From Chloroflexota bacterium (GTDB lineage Bacteria; Chloroflexota; Limnocylindria; Limnocylindrales; CSP1-4), in assembly GCA_030447745.1 (NCBI GenBank), contig JAUJOH010000001.1:7091-71090 (forward strand): a stretch of DNA of 64,000 nucleotides, in the 5' to 3' direction. A program made the position numbers and the translations under genes. Of this stretch, positions 8,038 to 18,015 are shown in pieces. The number at the start of each line of letters is the position of its first letter. The stretch's first letter is position 1. Under the pieces are notes generated by a model. The model ran no database searches. It was given only the letters and a program-made list of their open reading frames with translations, and was not told where the DNA came from.

Positions 8038-9467
8038 CCCAGCAGCGCCGCTTGGCAGGCGGCGCCCGGCTGGCCGGCTTCGCCCTCGCCCTGCTGTGGC
8101 TGCTGACCCTCGCGCCGGCCGCGGTCCGCGCGGCGGACGTCGACTGGGGTGAGCCGACGGCCACGGCCACGTTCGGCCAGCGGATCGACTTCAGTCAGCC
8201 GGCCACGATCGCGGGCGACGTCCGCCGCGTCGAGATCCTGCTCGATCTGCCCGGCGGGATCGGTCCGCTGGTCGTGGAAGTGCCGGGCCGATCCGGCGCC
8301 ACGACGCTCCGGCACTCGCTGCTCCTCGAGGACGCGCACCTGTTGCCGAACACCACGATCACGGCGCGCTGGCGTGTCATCGGTGAGGACGGCAGCGAGG
8401 CGGTCGGACCTCCGGCCACGATCCGCTACGCGGACACGCGGTTCGAGTGGCGGACCCGCGAGGGTGACGTCGTCCGCGTCCACTGGTACGAGGGCTCGGA
8501 CGAGTTCGGCCAGCGGGCGCTCGACATCGGCGAGCGGGCAGTCCGCGAGACGGCCGAGCTGCTCGGGGTCACCGAGGACGAGCCGGTCGACTTCTTCGTC
8601 TACGCGGGCGAGGACGAGTTCTACGACGCGCTGGGTCCCGGAACGCGCGAGAACGTCGGCGGGCAGGCGAACGCGGACCTGCGGACGCTGTTCGCGCTGA
8701 TCGAGCCGGGCGAGATCGACGATCCGTGGGTCGAGGTGGTGATCCCGCACGAGCTCGTTCACCTCGTCTTCGACACGGCGGTCGACAACCCGTATCACTT
8801 CCCGCCGCGCTGGCTGAACGAAGGGCTGGCCGTCTACCTGTCGCAGGCCTACGACGTGGCCGACCGATCGGCGGTCGAGCAGGCGGCACGCGACGGTTCG
8901 CTGATCCCCCTGGAGGGCCTGTCCGGCCAGTTCCCGACCACGCGCGAACGGTTCTTCCTAGCCTACGCCGAGAGCGTCTCGGCCGTCGACTTCCTCATCC
9001 GCCAGCACGGCCGCGACGCCCTGGTCCAGCTCGTCCGCTCGTATGCCACCGGGCTGACCGACGACGAGGCATTCGAGCGAGCGATCGGGATGGACGTCAC
9101 CGCCTTCGATGCAGCGTGGCGCGAGGACGTCGGCGCCGGCGAGCCGACGGCGTACGGTCCCCAGTCGGCGCCGCCCGGCCCATTGCCGGAGGGCTGGACG
9201 ACGGCGGAGGGGTCCGCTGCGCCGACGCTCGCGCCCGGATCACCGGCGACCGCCGAACCAGTGGCCCCGGCGCCAACCGACGCCGCAGCGCCCGGCGTGC
9301 CGGTCCACGGGGACAACCCCGGCGGCTCGGAGTTCCTCGGCCTCGGGCTGCTGCTCGCGATCGCCGCTGCCGCGGTCGTCGTGCTGCGCCGGCGTCGGCG
9401 CACGGCGGCGGCCCGGGCGGCGCAGCCGGGCGCCCCGGGAGACGGGCCCTCCGCGCCGCGTCGATGA
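8025..9467 (+). CDS. Membrane-anchored peptidase-MA-family metalloprotease
   Basis: A 480-residue protein with an N-terminal signal sequence (LAGFALALLWLLTLAPAAVRAA), an extracytoplasmic beta-rich domain, then a gluzincin active site: HELVH at 242-246 and a downstream glutamate (E266 in WLNEGLAVY). A Pro/Ala-rich linker leads to a C-terminal transmembrane helix at about residues 440-460 and a basic cytoplasmic tail. It is probably a surface zinc protease. It overlaps the binding-protein gene at its start and the first DUF881 gene at its stop, so all three are coexpressed. Confidence 0.85.
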   Translation: MGGVAQQRRLAGGARLAGFALALLWLLTLAPAAVRAADVDWGEPTATATFGQRIDFSQPATIAGDVRRVEILLDLPGGIGPLVVEVPGRSGATTLRHSLLLEDAHLLPNTTITARWRVIGEDGSEAVGPPATIRYADTRFEWRTREGDVVRVHWYEGSDEFGQRALDIGERAVRETAELLGVTEDEPVDFFVYAGEDEFYDALGPGTRENVGGQANADLRTLFALIEPGEIDDPWVEVVIPHELVHLVFDTAVDNPYHFPPRWLNEGLAVYLSQAYDVADRSAVEQAARDGSLIPLEGLSGQFPTTRERFFLAYAESVSAVDFLIRQHGRDALVQLVRSYATGLTDDEAFERAIGMDVTAFDAAWREDVGAGEPTAYGPQSAPPGPLPEGWTTAEGSAAPTLAPGSPATAEPVAPAPTDAAAPGVPVHGDNPGGSEFLGLGLLLAIAAAAVVVLRRRRRTAAARAAQPGAPGDGPSAPRR

Positions 9468-10222
9468 CGGCGCTCGGGACGCGGCTGCGCACGATCCCGA
9501 GCTGGCACATCACGCTCGGCATCGCGCTCCTTGCCCTCGGCTTCCTCGTCGCGGCCCAGGTCTCGAGCGAGCGGCCGCGGGTGCGCTACACCACCCAGGA
9601 GCGCCCGCCGCTCGTCGAGACGGTGCTCGAGCTCCAGCGTCAACAGGAGACGCTCAAGGACCGGATCCTGGCGCTCCGCAGCGAGATCCAGGCCACGTCG
9701 GAGGCGGGCCGCGGGTCCGCGGCGCTGGTCCGCGAGCTCAACGACGACCTCGCCGAGGCGCGGCTGGCGGCCGGGCTGGTCGACCTCGTCGGCCCGGGGC
9801 TCGTGCTGCAGCTCGAGGATTCCTCGGCCACCCCGCCGCCCGACGGGAGCGAGGCGGACCTGCGGGTCAACGCGCGCGACATCCGAACGCTCGCCGAGGA
9901 GCTCTGGCTCGCCGGAGCCGATGCGATCGCCGTCAACGGCGAGCGGCTCACGGCAACCAGCGCGATCGTCGACATCGGCGGCTCGGTGCTCGTCAACCAG
10001 GCGTATCTGGCGCCGCCGTACCAGCTCTCGGCGATCGGCCCGCCGGATCTCTACGAGCGGCTGTCGGCCTCGCAGGGCTACGCCGACTGGGTGGTCACCC
10101 GCGTCCAGACGGACGGGATCGGCGCCTCGTGGGGCGAGTTCGAGCGGGTCGAGGTGCCCGCCTTCGCCGGGATCCTGCGCCTCGACTATGCGCGTGTCGA
10201 GCCGTCGCCGGCGGTGCCCTGA
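9464..10222 (+). CDS. DUF881 family protein (first of two)
   Basis: 252 residues: one N-terminal transmembrane helix (WHITLGIALLALGFLVAAQ), a coiled coil at about residues 45-85 (ETVLELQRQQETLKDRILALRSEI), then the DUF881 alpha/beta domain with GLVDLVGPGLVLQLEDSS and LRVNARDIRTLAEELWLAGADAIAVNG. The ATG overlaps the preceding stop (ATGA). The family is known in Firmicutes, Actinobacteria and Chloroflexi next to division and envelope genes; no biochemical role is established. Confidence 0.85.
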   Translation: MTALGTRLRTIPSWHITLGIALLALGFLVAAQVSSERPRVRYTTQERPPLVETVLELQRQQETLKDRILALRSEIQATSEAGRGSAALVRELNDDLAEARLAAGLVDLVGPGLVLQLEDSSATPPPDGSEADLRVNARDIRTLAEELWLAGADAIAVNGERLTATSAIVDIGGSVLVNQAYLAPPYQLSAIGPPDLYERLSASQGYADWVVTRVQTDGIGASWGEFERVEVPAFAGILRLDYARVEPSPAVP

Positions 10223-10224
10223 CG

Positions 10225-10899
10225 ATGCACCGGTTCGCGAGCCAGCTGGCGATGTCCGCGGTGGCCTTCGTCCTGGGGCTGCTCGTCGTCGCGCAACTCC
10301 GGTCACAGCAGACCGTCCCCGCGCTGACCGGCGTCTCGTCGCAGGATCTGACGATCCTCGTCGCCAACCTCAACACGCGGAACGATCAGCTCCGGACGGA
10401 GATCGCGACGCTCGACCGCGAGCTGAGCGAGCTGCGGGGCAACCGGTCCCGGGGCGAGACCTCGCTCGATCAGCTCCGGGACGACCTCGCGGACGTCCGG
10501 GCCTTCGCCGGCCAGGAGGCGGTCGCTGGGCCCGGCGTCTCGGTCACCGTCGCCGGCCCGATCAGCGCATCGGCGGTCGGCGAGCTCATCAACGAGCTGC
10601 GCAACGCGGGTGCCGAAGCGGTGGCCGTGGAGGATGTCCGGATCGTGGCGGGCTCCGTCGTGGCGGGGCCGCCGGGCGGCCTCTCCCTGGAGAACACCGT
10701 GCTCGGCGATCCGTTCGAGATCCGGGCGATCGGGAGCCGCGAGGCGCTGACCGGGTCCCTGACCCGGATCGGCGGCATTGTCGCCCAGCTCGCGGCCACC
10801 GAGGAGCGAGCGACACTGACCGTCACGCCGGTCGAGCGGACCGTCGTTCCGGCCAGCGAGCGCAACCTCCTGCCTCGCTACGGGGACCCGCGCCTCTGA
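10225..10899 (+). CDS. DUF881 family protein (second of two)
   Basis: 224 residues with the same plan as its neighbour: an N-terminal helix (LAMSAVAFVLGLLVVAQL), a coiled coil (VANLNTRNDQLRTEIATLDRELSEL), and a DUF881 domain with ELINELRNAGAEAVAVEDVRI. The two copies are strongly diverged but collinear, so they probably arose by an old tandem duplication and may form a heteromeric membrane assembly. The start is 2 bases past the previous stop. Confidence 0.85.
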   Translation: MHRFASQLAMSAVAFVLGLLVVAQLRSQQTVPALTGVSSQDLTILVANLNTRNDQLRTEIATLDRELSELRGNRSRGETSLDQLRDDLADVRAFAGQEAVAGPGVSVTVAGPISASAVGELINELRNAGAEAVAVEDVRIVAGSVVAGPPGGLSLENTVLGDPFEIRAIGSREALTGSLTRIGGIVAQLAATEERATLTVTPVERTVVPASERNLLPRYGDPRL

Positions 10900-10916
10900 T
10901 ACCCTCGGCCAGGATC

Positions 10917-11165
10917 ATGCCCGCCCGACCCGTGCTCGAGCTGTTCCTCGGCGACGTCGTCCGGCTCGGACGTCGGCACCCCTGTGGCGGTGACCGGTGG
11001 CTCGTCGACCGGCTTGGCGCAGACATCGGGCTCCGCTGCGAGACCTGCGGGCGGCACGTGCTGCTGGCGCGGACGCTGCTCGAGCGCCGGCTCGTGGCGT
11101 TCGTCCGGCGCGGCGATCCGGCACTCAGCGCCGCGCTTCGGCCGGCCGGCGAGACGACCGCGTGA
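10917..11165 (+). CDS. DUF951 family zinc-ribbon-like small protein
   Basis: 82 residues carrying the full DUF951 signature: HPCGGDRW, ADIGLRCETCGRHVLL and a basic tail. C23, C41 and C44 could bind a metal with a fourth ligand. Family members are about 65 residues, so this copy has a slightly longer C-terminus. The family is often found near translation or DUF881 genes; function unknown, possibly RNA binding. It overlaps the MFS gene start by 4 bases. Confidence 0.85.
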   Translation: MPARPVLELFLGDVVRLGRRHPCGGDRWLVDRLGADIGLRCETCGRHVLLARTLLERRLVAFVRRGDPALSAALRPAGETTA

Positions 11166-13018
11166 CGACCGCCCCGCCGCCGGACGTGGCGACCCCCGGC
11201 GCGGGGATGGGGGCGGTCCTCTCGAACCGCCCGTTCCTCCTGCTGTGGCTGGCCCAGGCGACCACCCAGGTCGGCGGCAACATGGTCCTCTACGGCCTGA
11301 CGCTGGTCGTCTTCGAGTCGACCCGCTCGAACTCCGCGGTCAGCGCGCTGATCCTGACGTTCCTCGTCCCGGCCGTCCTGTTCTCCGCCGTGGCCGGCGT
11401 CTACGTCGACCGGATCGATCGCCGGCTGATCCTCGTCGCGACCAACGTGCTGCGTGCGGTCGCCTTCGTGCTTCTCTTCCTCGTCGGCGGCCACGTGTTG
11501 CTGATCCTGCTGCTCAACATCTTCGTCTCGACCGTGACCGTCTTCTTCGCACCGGCGGAGGCGGCGATGATCCCGTTCCTCGTGCCGCGCCGGCAGCTCA
11601 TCGCGGCCAATGGGATCTTCACGCTGACCCTCAACGGGGCGTTCGCCCTCGGCTTCGCGCTGCTCGGGCCGCTCGTCGTGACGCTCGCCGGCCCACCGGC
11701 GCTCATCCTGCTCGTCGCGGTCCTGTATTTCGTCGCTGCCGCCTTCTGCTTCACGCTCCCGTCGCCCGGCACGAGCGAGCTGACGGAGCGGGCAAACACC
11801 GGATCGGCGGTGGCGGACGCGGAGCGAGCGGTGAGCTCGACGATCGCGCAGCTGCGGGACGGCCTGGGCTTCATCCGAGAGCACCGCGACATCAGCTGGT
11901 CGCTGGTCTATCTCGGCGTGGCCGCCTCGCTGGTGGGCGTCCTCGGCGTGCTCGGGCCCGACTTCGCCCAGTCGACGCTCGGTCTCGAGACGAAGGACTT
12001 CGTCGTCGTCGTGCTGCCGCTCGGCGTGGGGATCGTCATGGGCATCCTGCTTCTCAACTCGTTCGGTCGGTACTTCCAGCGGCGGCGGGTGATCGAGACC
12101 GGGCTGATCTCGCTGGGCGTGCTGCTCAGCCTGCTGTCGATCGCCGGGCCGATCAGCCAGTTCCTGCGGCGTGCGCAGGCCGAGGCACCGATCTCCGCCG
12201 ACCTGTCCGCGGTGACGTCGCTGCTCGCGGTCGTCGTGGCGATCGCGTTCCTCGCCGGCATCGCCTACGGCATCGTGGCCGTCCCGGCGCAGACGCAGCT
12301 CCAGGAAGACCTTCCGGAGGACGTGCGCGGGCGCGTCTTCGGCGTGCTCAACATGCTCGTCTCCGTGTCGAGCTTCCTGCCGATCATCGTCGTCGGGCCC
12401 ATCTCCGACCTCGTCGGGACCGGGACGGTGATCCTTGCCGTCGCGCTGCTGATCGGCGCGGCGGGTGTCGCCTCCGTGGTCAGGCGCGGCCCGCTGCAGC
12501 CGGACGAGTCAAGCCGAACGGCGGAGGGGTTCGTGCCAGGCGCAGCGGTCGACCCGATCGGGTTCGTCACGCACGCCGAGCCGGCGAGGTACGACCCGTC
12601 CGCCGATGCCGGTGACGGTGACGACCTGGCACCGTGGATGCAGGCCGCCGGCTGGGCGAAGGGGTCGAAGGGGCACGCCGGCGTTGCCAATCCGATTGGT
12701 GAGGCGGTCCCTGCCGATGCCGCCGTCGCCGATGCCGCCGGGCCGCCTGGCCAGGCGACGGCCGACGGGACGGCGCACGAGCCGCACCTGGTCGCTGCGG
12801 ACCCCCTCGGGCTGACGCCGGACGATCCCGTGGCCCTGGCGCGCGCCCAGACGGCCGAGCTGGAGCTGCAAGACGACGAGCGGACCCGGTCCGGATCAGC
12901 CACCGAGCACGGACCGGAAGCCCGGCTCGACCCGGCCGACGCCGGCCCGTCGCCAGCGGCCCCGGGGACCGGCGGCGCGAGCGACCGGTCCGGTCCGCCG
13001 CCCGCAACCCGTGCCTGA
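11162..13018 (+). CDS. MFS transporter with long soluble C-terminal tail
   Basis: 618 residues starting at GTG 11162, overlapping the DUF951 stop. Residues about 15-430 form the membrane part, with the first helix FLLLWLAQATTQVGGNM, the loop-2 motif DRIDRRLILVATN, and an extra hydrophilic loop with RAQAEAPIS. The architecture fits MFS_3/EntS-like exporters. About 170 residues of Ala/Asp/Pro-rich, tryptophan-poor sequence follow the last helix, much longer than usual for the family and probably cytoplasmic and disordered. Cargo unknown. Confidence 0.85.
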   Translation: MTTAPPPDVATPGAGMGAVLSNRPFLLLWLAQATTQVGGNMVLYGLTLVVFESTRSNSAVSALILTFLVPAVLFSAVAGVYVDRIDRRLILVATNVLRAVAFVLLFLVGGHVLLILLLNIFVSTVTVFFAPAEAAMIPFLVPRRQLIAANGIFTLTLNGAFALGFALLGPLVVTLAGPPALILLVAVLYFVAAAFCFTLPSPGTSELTERANTGSAVADAERAVSSTIAQLRDGLGFIREHRDISWSLVYLGVAASLVGVLGVLGPDFAQSTLGLETKDFVVVVLPLGVGIVMGILLLNSFGRYFQRRRVIETGLISLGVLLSLLSIAGPISQFLRRAQAEAPISADLSAVTSLLAVVVAIAFLAGIAYGIVAVPAQTQLQEDLPEDVRGRVFGVLNMLVSVSSFLPIIVVGPISDLVGTGTVILAVALLIGAAGVASVVRRGPLQPDESSRTAEGFVPGAAVDPIGFVTHAEPARYDPSADAGDGDDLAPWMQAAGWAKGSKGHAGVANPIGEAVPADAAVADAAGPPGQATADGTAHEPHLVAADPLGLTPDDPVALARAQTAELELQDDERTRSGSATEHGPEARLDPADAGPSPAAPGTGGASDRSGPPPATRA

Positions 13019-14522
13019 CGACCCCGCGGCCGTCCTCGACGCGCCGGACACAGGGCAGGCGCCCCCGACCAACGCAGCGGTCCTTCTGCCCGAGGCTGCC
13101 GCGGCGAGCGACGCCGACGCAGCCCCAACCCCGGTCTCGTGGCGGTTGCTCGCGGCGGGAGCCCTGGGCGGCGGGTTTGCGCTCGGGTACCGGTCGACGA
13201 CCGGCGCCGGGACCCGCGGCGTGGTGCTCGCCGCGGTCGGCGGGGCGCTCGCCTCGAGCGCTCCGATGGCGTGGGCCAGCCGGCGGCCGCCGATCGAGCC
13301 ACGGGGTCACGACGCGGCTGGCCGCGGCGGCGACGTCCTCGCCACGGGACCAACCTTCACGGTCGTCGTCGCCTGTCGCGACGAGGCGGCCGTGCTGCCG
13401 CGGCTCGTGCGGGACATCGCCGGTCAGGACCACCGGTCAGACGACGGCGACCCGCTCTTCGAGCTGGTGGTAATCGACGACCGGTCGCTCGACGGCACCG
13501 CGGAGGTCGCGGCACGCGCGGCTGTGGCAGCCGGGATCGCGGCCGTCACGCGGGTCGTGCGGCGCGACGGCGACGTGCCCGACGGCAAGGGCGCCGCGCT
13601 CACCGCCCTCTCACCGGAGGCGTACCGGGGTGACGTCGTGGTCGTCCTCGATGCGGACGCGCGAGTGGGTCGCGACTTCCTGTCGAGCCTCGCGCACTAC
13701 GTCGACGGGGGCGCTCGAGCCGTGACCGCCCGCCGCCGGATCCTCGATGCCCGCTCGTCGTGGCTTGCCGGCGCGCAGGCGGACGAGCAGACCCTCGACG
13801 GCGAGCTGCAGCGTGGCCGCTGGGCGCTCGGCGGCCTGTCCGAGTTCCGGGGCAACGGGATCGTCGTGGCGCGCGACCTGCTGCTCGACGTGGGCGGCTG
13901 GCGAGCGCAGGCCCTGACCGAGGACCTCGACCTCTCGAGCCGCATCGCGGCCGCGCACGGGATCGGTGTCGCGTGGGCGCTCGACGCCGAGGTCTGGGAG
14001 GAGCCCGTCCGCAGCTGGCCTGCGCTCTGGCGGCAGCGGGTGCGTTGGGCGGAGGGCGCGCTTCGGCGGCTGCTCGAGCACGGTCCGGCGGTCGTCCGCA
14101 GCAGGCGGCTGGGGCTCCGGGCGAAGGTCGACTTCGCCGCCTACGGCGGACAGATCGCGGCGCCGCCGCTGATCCTCGGCGCCGTCGCCGGGGCCGTCCG
14201 GCGGTCGCGACCGGGAACCGCCACAGCGCTCGTGGCCGCGTACGCCGGGGTAGCCGGCGCTCTTGCCTGGGATGCGCTCCGCTGGGAGACCGCGCCCACG
14301 GGCGACCCGCTGCCGGGCGGCGAGCGGCGCGCGCGCGCCGCTCGTGCGGCCGCGTTCGGATCGCTCTGGCTGGCGGCTGTGCCGGCGGCGATGTGGCGGC
14401 TGGCGGCGCGGCGCGGCGCCGTCGTGTACGACAAGATGGCCCACGGCCGCGATGCCCGCCCGGCCGATGCGCACGGCGCCGGCCGGGCCGGCGCGCACCG
14501 CGGCGGCGCGCCCGTCAGCTGA
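13011..14522 (+). CDS. Membrane family-2 glycosyltransferase
   Basis: 503 residues. The catalytic GT-A domain has VVVACRDE at about 117, VVIDDRSLDGT, VVVLDADARV (DxD at about 216-218), LTEDLDLSSR at about 303 (catalytic ED) and QRVRW at about 342-346 (QxxRW). Hydrophobic segments before and after the domain anchor it in the membrane. This is the processive, cellulose/hyaluronan-synthase-like layout, suggesting transfer to a polymer or lipid carrier. It starts 8 bases inside the MFS gene and ends on the first base of the asparaginase gene. Confidence 0.88.
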   Translation: MPDDPAAVLDAPDTGQAPPTNAAVLLPEAAAASDADAAPTPVSWRLLAAGALGGGFALGYRSTTGAGTRGVVLAAVGGALASSAPMAWASRRPPIEPRGHDAAGRGGDVLATGPTFTVVVACRDEAAVLPRLVRDIAGQDHRSDDGDPLFELVVIDDRSLDGTAEVAARAAVAAGIAAVTRVVRRDGDVPDGKGAALTALSPEAYRGDVVVVLDADARVGRDFLSSLAHYVDGGARAVTARRRILDARSSWLAGAQADEQTLDGELQRGRWALGGLSEFRGNGIVVARDLLLDVGGWRAQALTEDLDLSSRIAAAHGIGVAWALDAEVWEEPVRSWPALWRQRVRWAEGALRRLLEHGPAVVRSRRLGLRAKVDFAAYGGQIAAPPLILGAVAGAVRRSRPGTATALVAAYAGVAGALAWDALRWETAPTGDPLPGGERRARAARAAAFGSLWLAAVPAAMWRLAARRGAVVYDKMAHGRDARPADAHGAGRAGAHRGGAPVS

Positions 14523-15503
14523 TGCGTCGCGTCGCCGTCGTCTTCACCGGCGGCACGATCGCGATGGAGATGGACGCGACCGCCGGTGGCAACGTGCCGT
14601 CCCTCGGCGCGGGGGACATCCTGGCGCGCACGCCGGGCCTCGACGCGGTTCGCCGAGATCGTGCCCATCGACCGCGGTCTCACGCCGGCGAGCCACTTCG
14701 CTGGAGCGACCTCTTCGAGATCGCCGACACCGTGCGCGGCGCGCTCGCCGACCAGACGATCGACGGCGCGGTCGTCGTCCAGGGGACCGACACGATCGAG
14801 GAGACGGCCTTCTTCTGGGACCTGCTGCTGGGCGGCCCGAAGCCGCTGGTCGTGACGGGGGCGATGCGCTGGCGAGCGCGCCTGACTACGACGGGCCGCA
14901 GAACCTGCGCGACGCCGTCCGTGCCGCCGCCGATCCGGCGCTTCGGGATGCCGGCGCCGTCGTCGTGCTGGCCGGCACGATCGAGCCGGCGGACGATGCG
15001 ACCAAGACGCATACGTCCGCTCGACACGTTCCGCAGCCTGAACACGGGGTCGCTCGGACGGGTGGTGGCGGACGGCGTCGTCGTCGAGCGACCACGCGGG
15101 CGGCGCCGGCACGTCGCGACCGACCGAGCGGCGGACGGCGTCCAGCTCATCACGGCGCACGTCGCCATGGACGGCCGGCTGCTCGACGCGGCCGCCGCGG
15201 CGGGCGCGCCCGGCATCGTGGTCGAAGCCACCGGCGCGGGCAACACGTCGCGACCGCTGCTCGACGCGGCCCGGCGCGCGATGGATGCCGGGATCGCCGT
15301 CGCCCTCACCACTCGCTGCCCGAGCGGTTCTGCGACGGCCGGCTATGCCTTCCCGGGCGGCGGCGCGACGTGGTTCCGGGCGGCGCGCTGCCTGCGGGCA
15401 CCTCGGCGGGCCGAAGGCACGGGTCGCGCTCGCGCTCGGCATCGGGGCCGGGCTCGACCGCGAGGCGCTGGCGGCCCTCCTGGCCGGCCCGGCCCCCGGC
15501 TGA
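14522..15503 (+). pseudogene. Type I L-asparaginase-like gene, interrupted by several frameshifts
   Basis: The start reads MRRVAVVFTGGTIAMEMD (TGGTI nucleophile motif), then VVVQGTDTIEETAFFWDLLL, the second catalytic threonine region. Homology jumps frame at about 14.65, 14.70, 14.87, 15.02 and 15.39 kb: AEIVPIDRGLTPASH, SAPDYDGPQNLRDAVRAAAD and GPKARVALALGIGAG each lie in a different frame from their neighbours. Joined together they give a normal-length asparaginase (about 325 residues) hydrolysing asparagine to aspartate and ammonia. Because conserved blocks survive on both sides of every break, sequence errors are more likely than decay. Confidence 0.7.
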
Positions 15504-17138
15504 TGCCGGCCGCGGACCTGCTGATCACCGGCCGGATCGCGACGCTCGCGGGCGAGACCGGCTTCGGGTGGGCGGAGTCCATCGCGGTTCGCGACGGACG
15601 CGTCGTCGGCGCGGGCACGCGGCACAAGCTCGAGGCGCTGGCAGGACCCGCGACCCGGACGCTGGCGCTCCCGCCGGACGAGGTCGCGCTACCGGTCTCA
15701 CCGACAGCCATCTGCACCTGGCCGAGACCGCGCTCGCCGCCCGGCGGGTCGACCTCGCCACGGCACCGACGCTCGAGGACGGGCTGGCTCGGATCGCGAC
15801 GGCCGACGCGGCGCTGGACGAGGACGCATGGCTCGAGGGCAAGGGCTGGGACGCGGACCGATGGGGCCGCTGGCCAACCGCGGACGACCTCGCGCGGGCG
15901 GTGCCCGGCCGGCGCGTGGCGCTCTGGGCGCACGACCACCACGCGCTGTGGGCGTCGCGGACCGCGCTCGAGATGGCGGGGATCGCGGACGACACGCCGG
16001 ACCCGCCGGGCGGCGTGATCGGTCGCGACGAGGCGGGACGTCCGAGCGGCGTCCTCCACGAGACCGCCGCCCGCCTCGTTACCCGGCATGTGCCGATCGC
16101 CGCGCGGATGCAACCGCCGACGCCGTCGCGGCGCTCGAACCCGAGCCCGTGCGGCTCGGCATCGTCGCCCTCCACGACCCGGGTGGGCCGTCCCTCGACC
16201 GCGCGATCGCCGCCTATGTCGGCCTCACCGCTCGCGGCGTCCTCCGCATCCGCGTCCACGCCTGCATCCGCCCGGAGCAGCTCGACGCCGCGATCGAGCG
16301 CGGCTTCCGAGCGGCGCGCCCCCTGGACGACGGACCGCGCAGCACCGTCCGTGCCGGCTGGCTCAAGTGCTTCGCGGACGGGACGCTCGGCTCACGAACC
16401 GCGGCGCTGCTCGACCCCCTCGACCGGCAGCCGCACGAGCCGCCGGGCCCGAACGACGGGTTCGGGGTCTGGATGACCGAGCCGGCGGAGCTAGCCGCGC
16501 TCGCGGCCCGCGCCGCCGAGGCCGGGATCGCGACCACGATCCACGCCATCGGCGACGCAGCGGTCCGGTCGTCGCTCGATGCGCTGGCACCGACGGCCAC
16601 CCGCGTCGAGCTGATGCCACGGCTCGAGCACATCCAGCTGATCGCCGCGGACGATGTCGACCGGTTCGCCGCGCTCGGCATCGCCGCCTCGGTCCAGCCG
16701 GTCCATGTCCGGTCGGACGCCGCGAAGGCGCGCCGGCTGTGGGGCCCGCGCGCGGAGGAGCGCGGCTACCCGTTCGGCGCCCTCGCCCGGTCCGGGGCAA
16801 CGGTCTGCTTCGGCACGGACGCCCCGGTCGAGCCCGTCGACCCGTGGCCCGGGCTCGCGTGCGCCGTGACCCGGTCAGCCCCGGAGTGGTCGTCGGACAC
16901 GCCGCCGTTCGGCCCCCACCAGGCGATGACGCTCGAGCGCGCCGTGCGTGCCCAGTGCCTCGATCCAGCCATCAGCGCCGGCGAGACGGATCGCGGTCGC
17001 CTGGTGGAGGGCCATCGGGCGGACATGGTGGTGGTGCCGGCTGCGGCGCTCGCGGACCCGGTGGAGACCGGCGGAGCGCTGTGGCAGGCGCGCCCGCGCC
17101 TCGTGCTCATCGGCGGCGACGTCGCGTTCGAGGCGTAG
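15503..17138 (+). CDS. Amidohydrolase, YtcJ-like metal-dependent hydrolase (two frameshifts)
   Basis: The protein starts MPAADLLITGRIATL and ends GHRADMVVVPAAAL...GGDVAFEA, as in YtcJ-type amidohydrolases. It is encoded in three successive frames, changing near 15.69 and 16.12 kb; each change fits one missing base. The first metal motif DSHLHLAE is in the second frame. HAIGDAAVRSSLDAL, PRLEHIQ and CFGTDAPVEPVDPW (metal and catalytic residues) are in the third. The full enzyme would be about 545 residues. Substrate unknown; the family acts on amides, ureas or esters. It ends the long operon. Confidence 0.75.
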
Positions 17139-17214
17139 GGATGCACCTCAGGCAGGGTTGTGGACCGCGTCGGCGAGGGCCAGTGCCTGCGCGAGAGGCG
17201 CCGATCCGCCGATC

Positions 17215-18015
17215 CTAGCCGCGCTGCCGCCGGGCTTCGTACAGGAGCACGGCGGCGGCAACGCTCACATTGAGGCTGTCGGCCTTACCTCGCATGGGGA
17301 GCCGGACGCCGATCACGTCGTCGCCCGTCCAGCGGGAGCCGAGCCCCTCTGCCTCGCTGCCGAGCACGATCGCCACGGCGCCGCTCAGGTCGACGTCCCA
17401 TGGGGCGACCGCAGCGTCGACACGCGCCGCCACGAGACGCACCGCCTGCGTCGCGAGCCACGATCGCACGCGGGGCGTCGTGTCGGCGGTGAGCGGGACC
17501 GTGAAGATCGTCCCGATGCTGGCGCGAATCGCGTTCGGGTTGAACAGATCCGTCCGCGGGTCCGCCACGACGACGGCGTCGGCGCCGGCTCCGTCCGCGC
17601 TCCGGAGCACCGCCCCGATGTTGCCCGGTTTCTCGACGCCCTCCAGCACGACGACGAGCGGCTCGGCGGGCAGCGCCAGGCCGGAGAGCGACGTCGACGG
17701 CGCGCGGATGACGGCGACGACGCCGTCCGCTCGCTCCCCGAACGCGAGCTTCGCGAACGCCGTCTCGGACAGCGTCGCGACGGCCGCACCGGTCGTCGCC
17801 AGGTGGTCGACCACGGCGCGTGCGTCGGCAGTCCGGACCAGCCCCGGGCAGGAGAACGCCTCCTCGACGGCGACCCCCGCCTCGAGCGCGCGCCGCACCT
17901 CGCGAGCACCATCGACCACGGTCAGGCCGGTGCGGTCCCGCTCGCGGCGGTCGCGCAGTCGGACGACCGCCTTGATCCTGGCGTTGGCGGGGCTCGCGAT
18001 GTCGACGTCCGTCAC
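17215..18015 (-). CDS. SpoU/TrmH-family RNA 2'-O-methyltransferase
   Basis: A 266-residue SPOUT methyltransferase. An N-terminal substrate-binding domain (TVVDGAREVRRALEAG) is followed by the three knot motifs: NIGAVLRSA (132-140), VLGSEAEGLG (217-226) and LPMRG..DSLNVSVA (239-253). It should methylate a ribose 2'-OH in rRNA or tRNA using SAM. The start is GTG at 18015, overlapping the stop of the upstream methyltransferase by 4 bases, so both are read from one message. Confidence 0.88.
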   Translation of the reverse strand: MTDVDIASPANARIKAVVRLRDRRERDRTGLTVVDGAREVRRALEAGVAVEEAFSCPGLVRTADARAVVDHLATTGAAVATLSETAFAKLAFGERADGVVAVIRAPSTSLSGLALPAEPLVVVLEGVEKPGNIGAVLRSADGAGADAVVVADPRTDLFNPNAIRASIGTIFTVPLTADTTPRVRSWLATQAVRLVAARVDAAVAPWDVDLSGAVAIVLGSEAEGLGSRWTGDDVIGVRLPMRGKADSLNVSVAAAVLLYEARRQRG

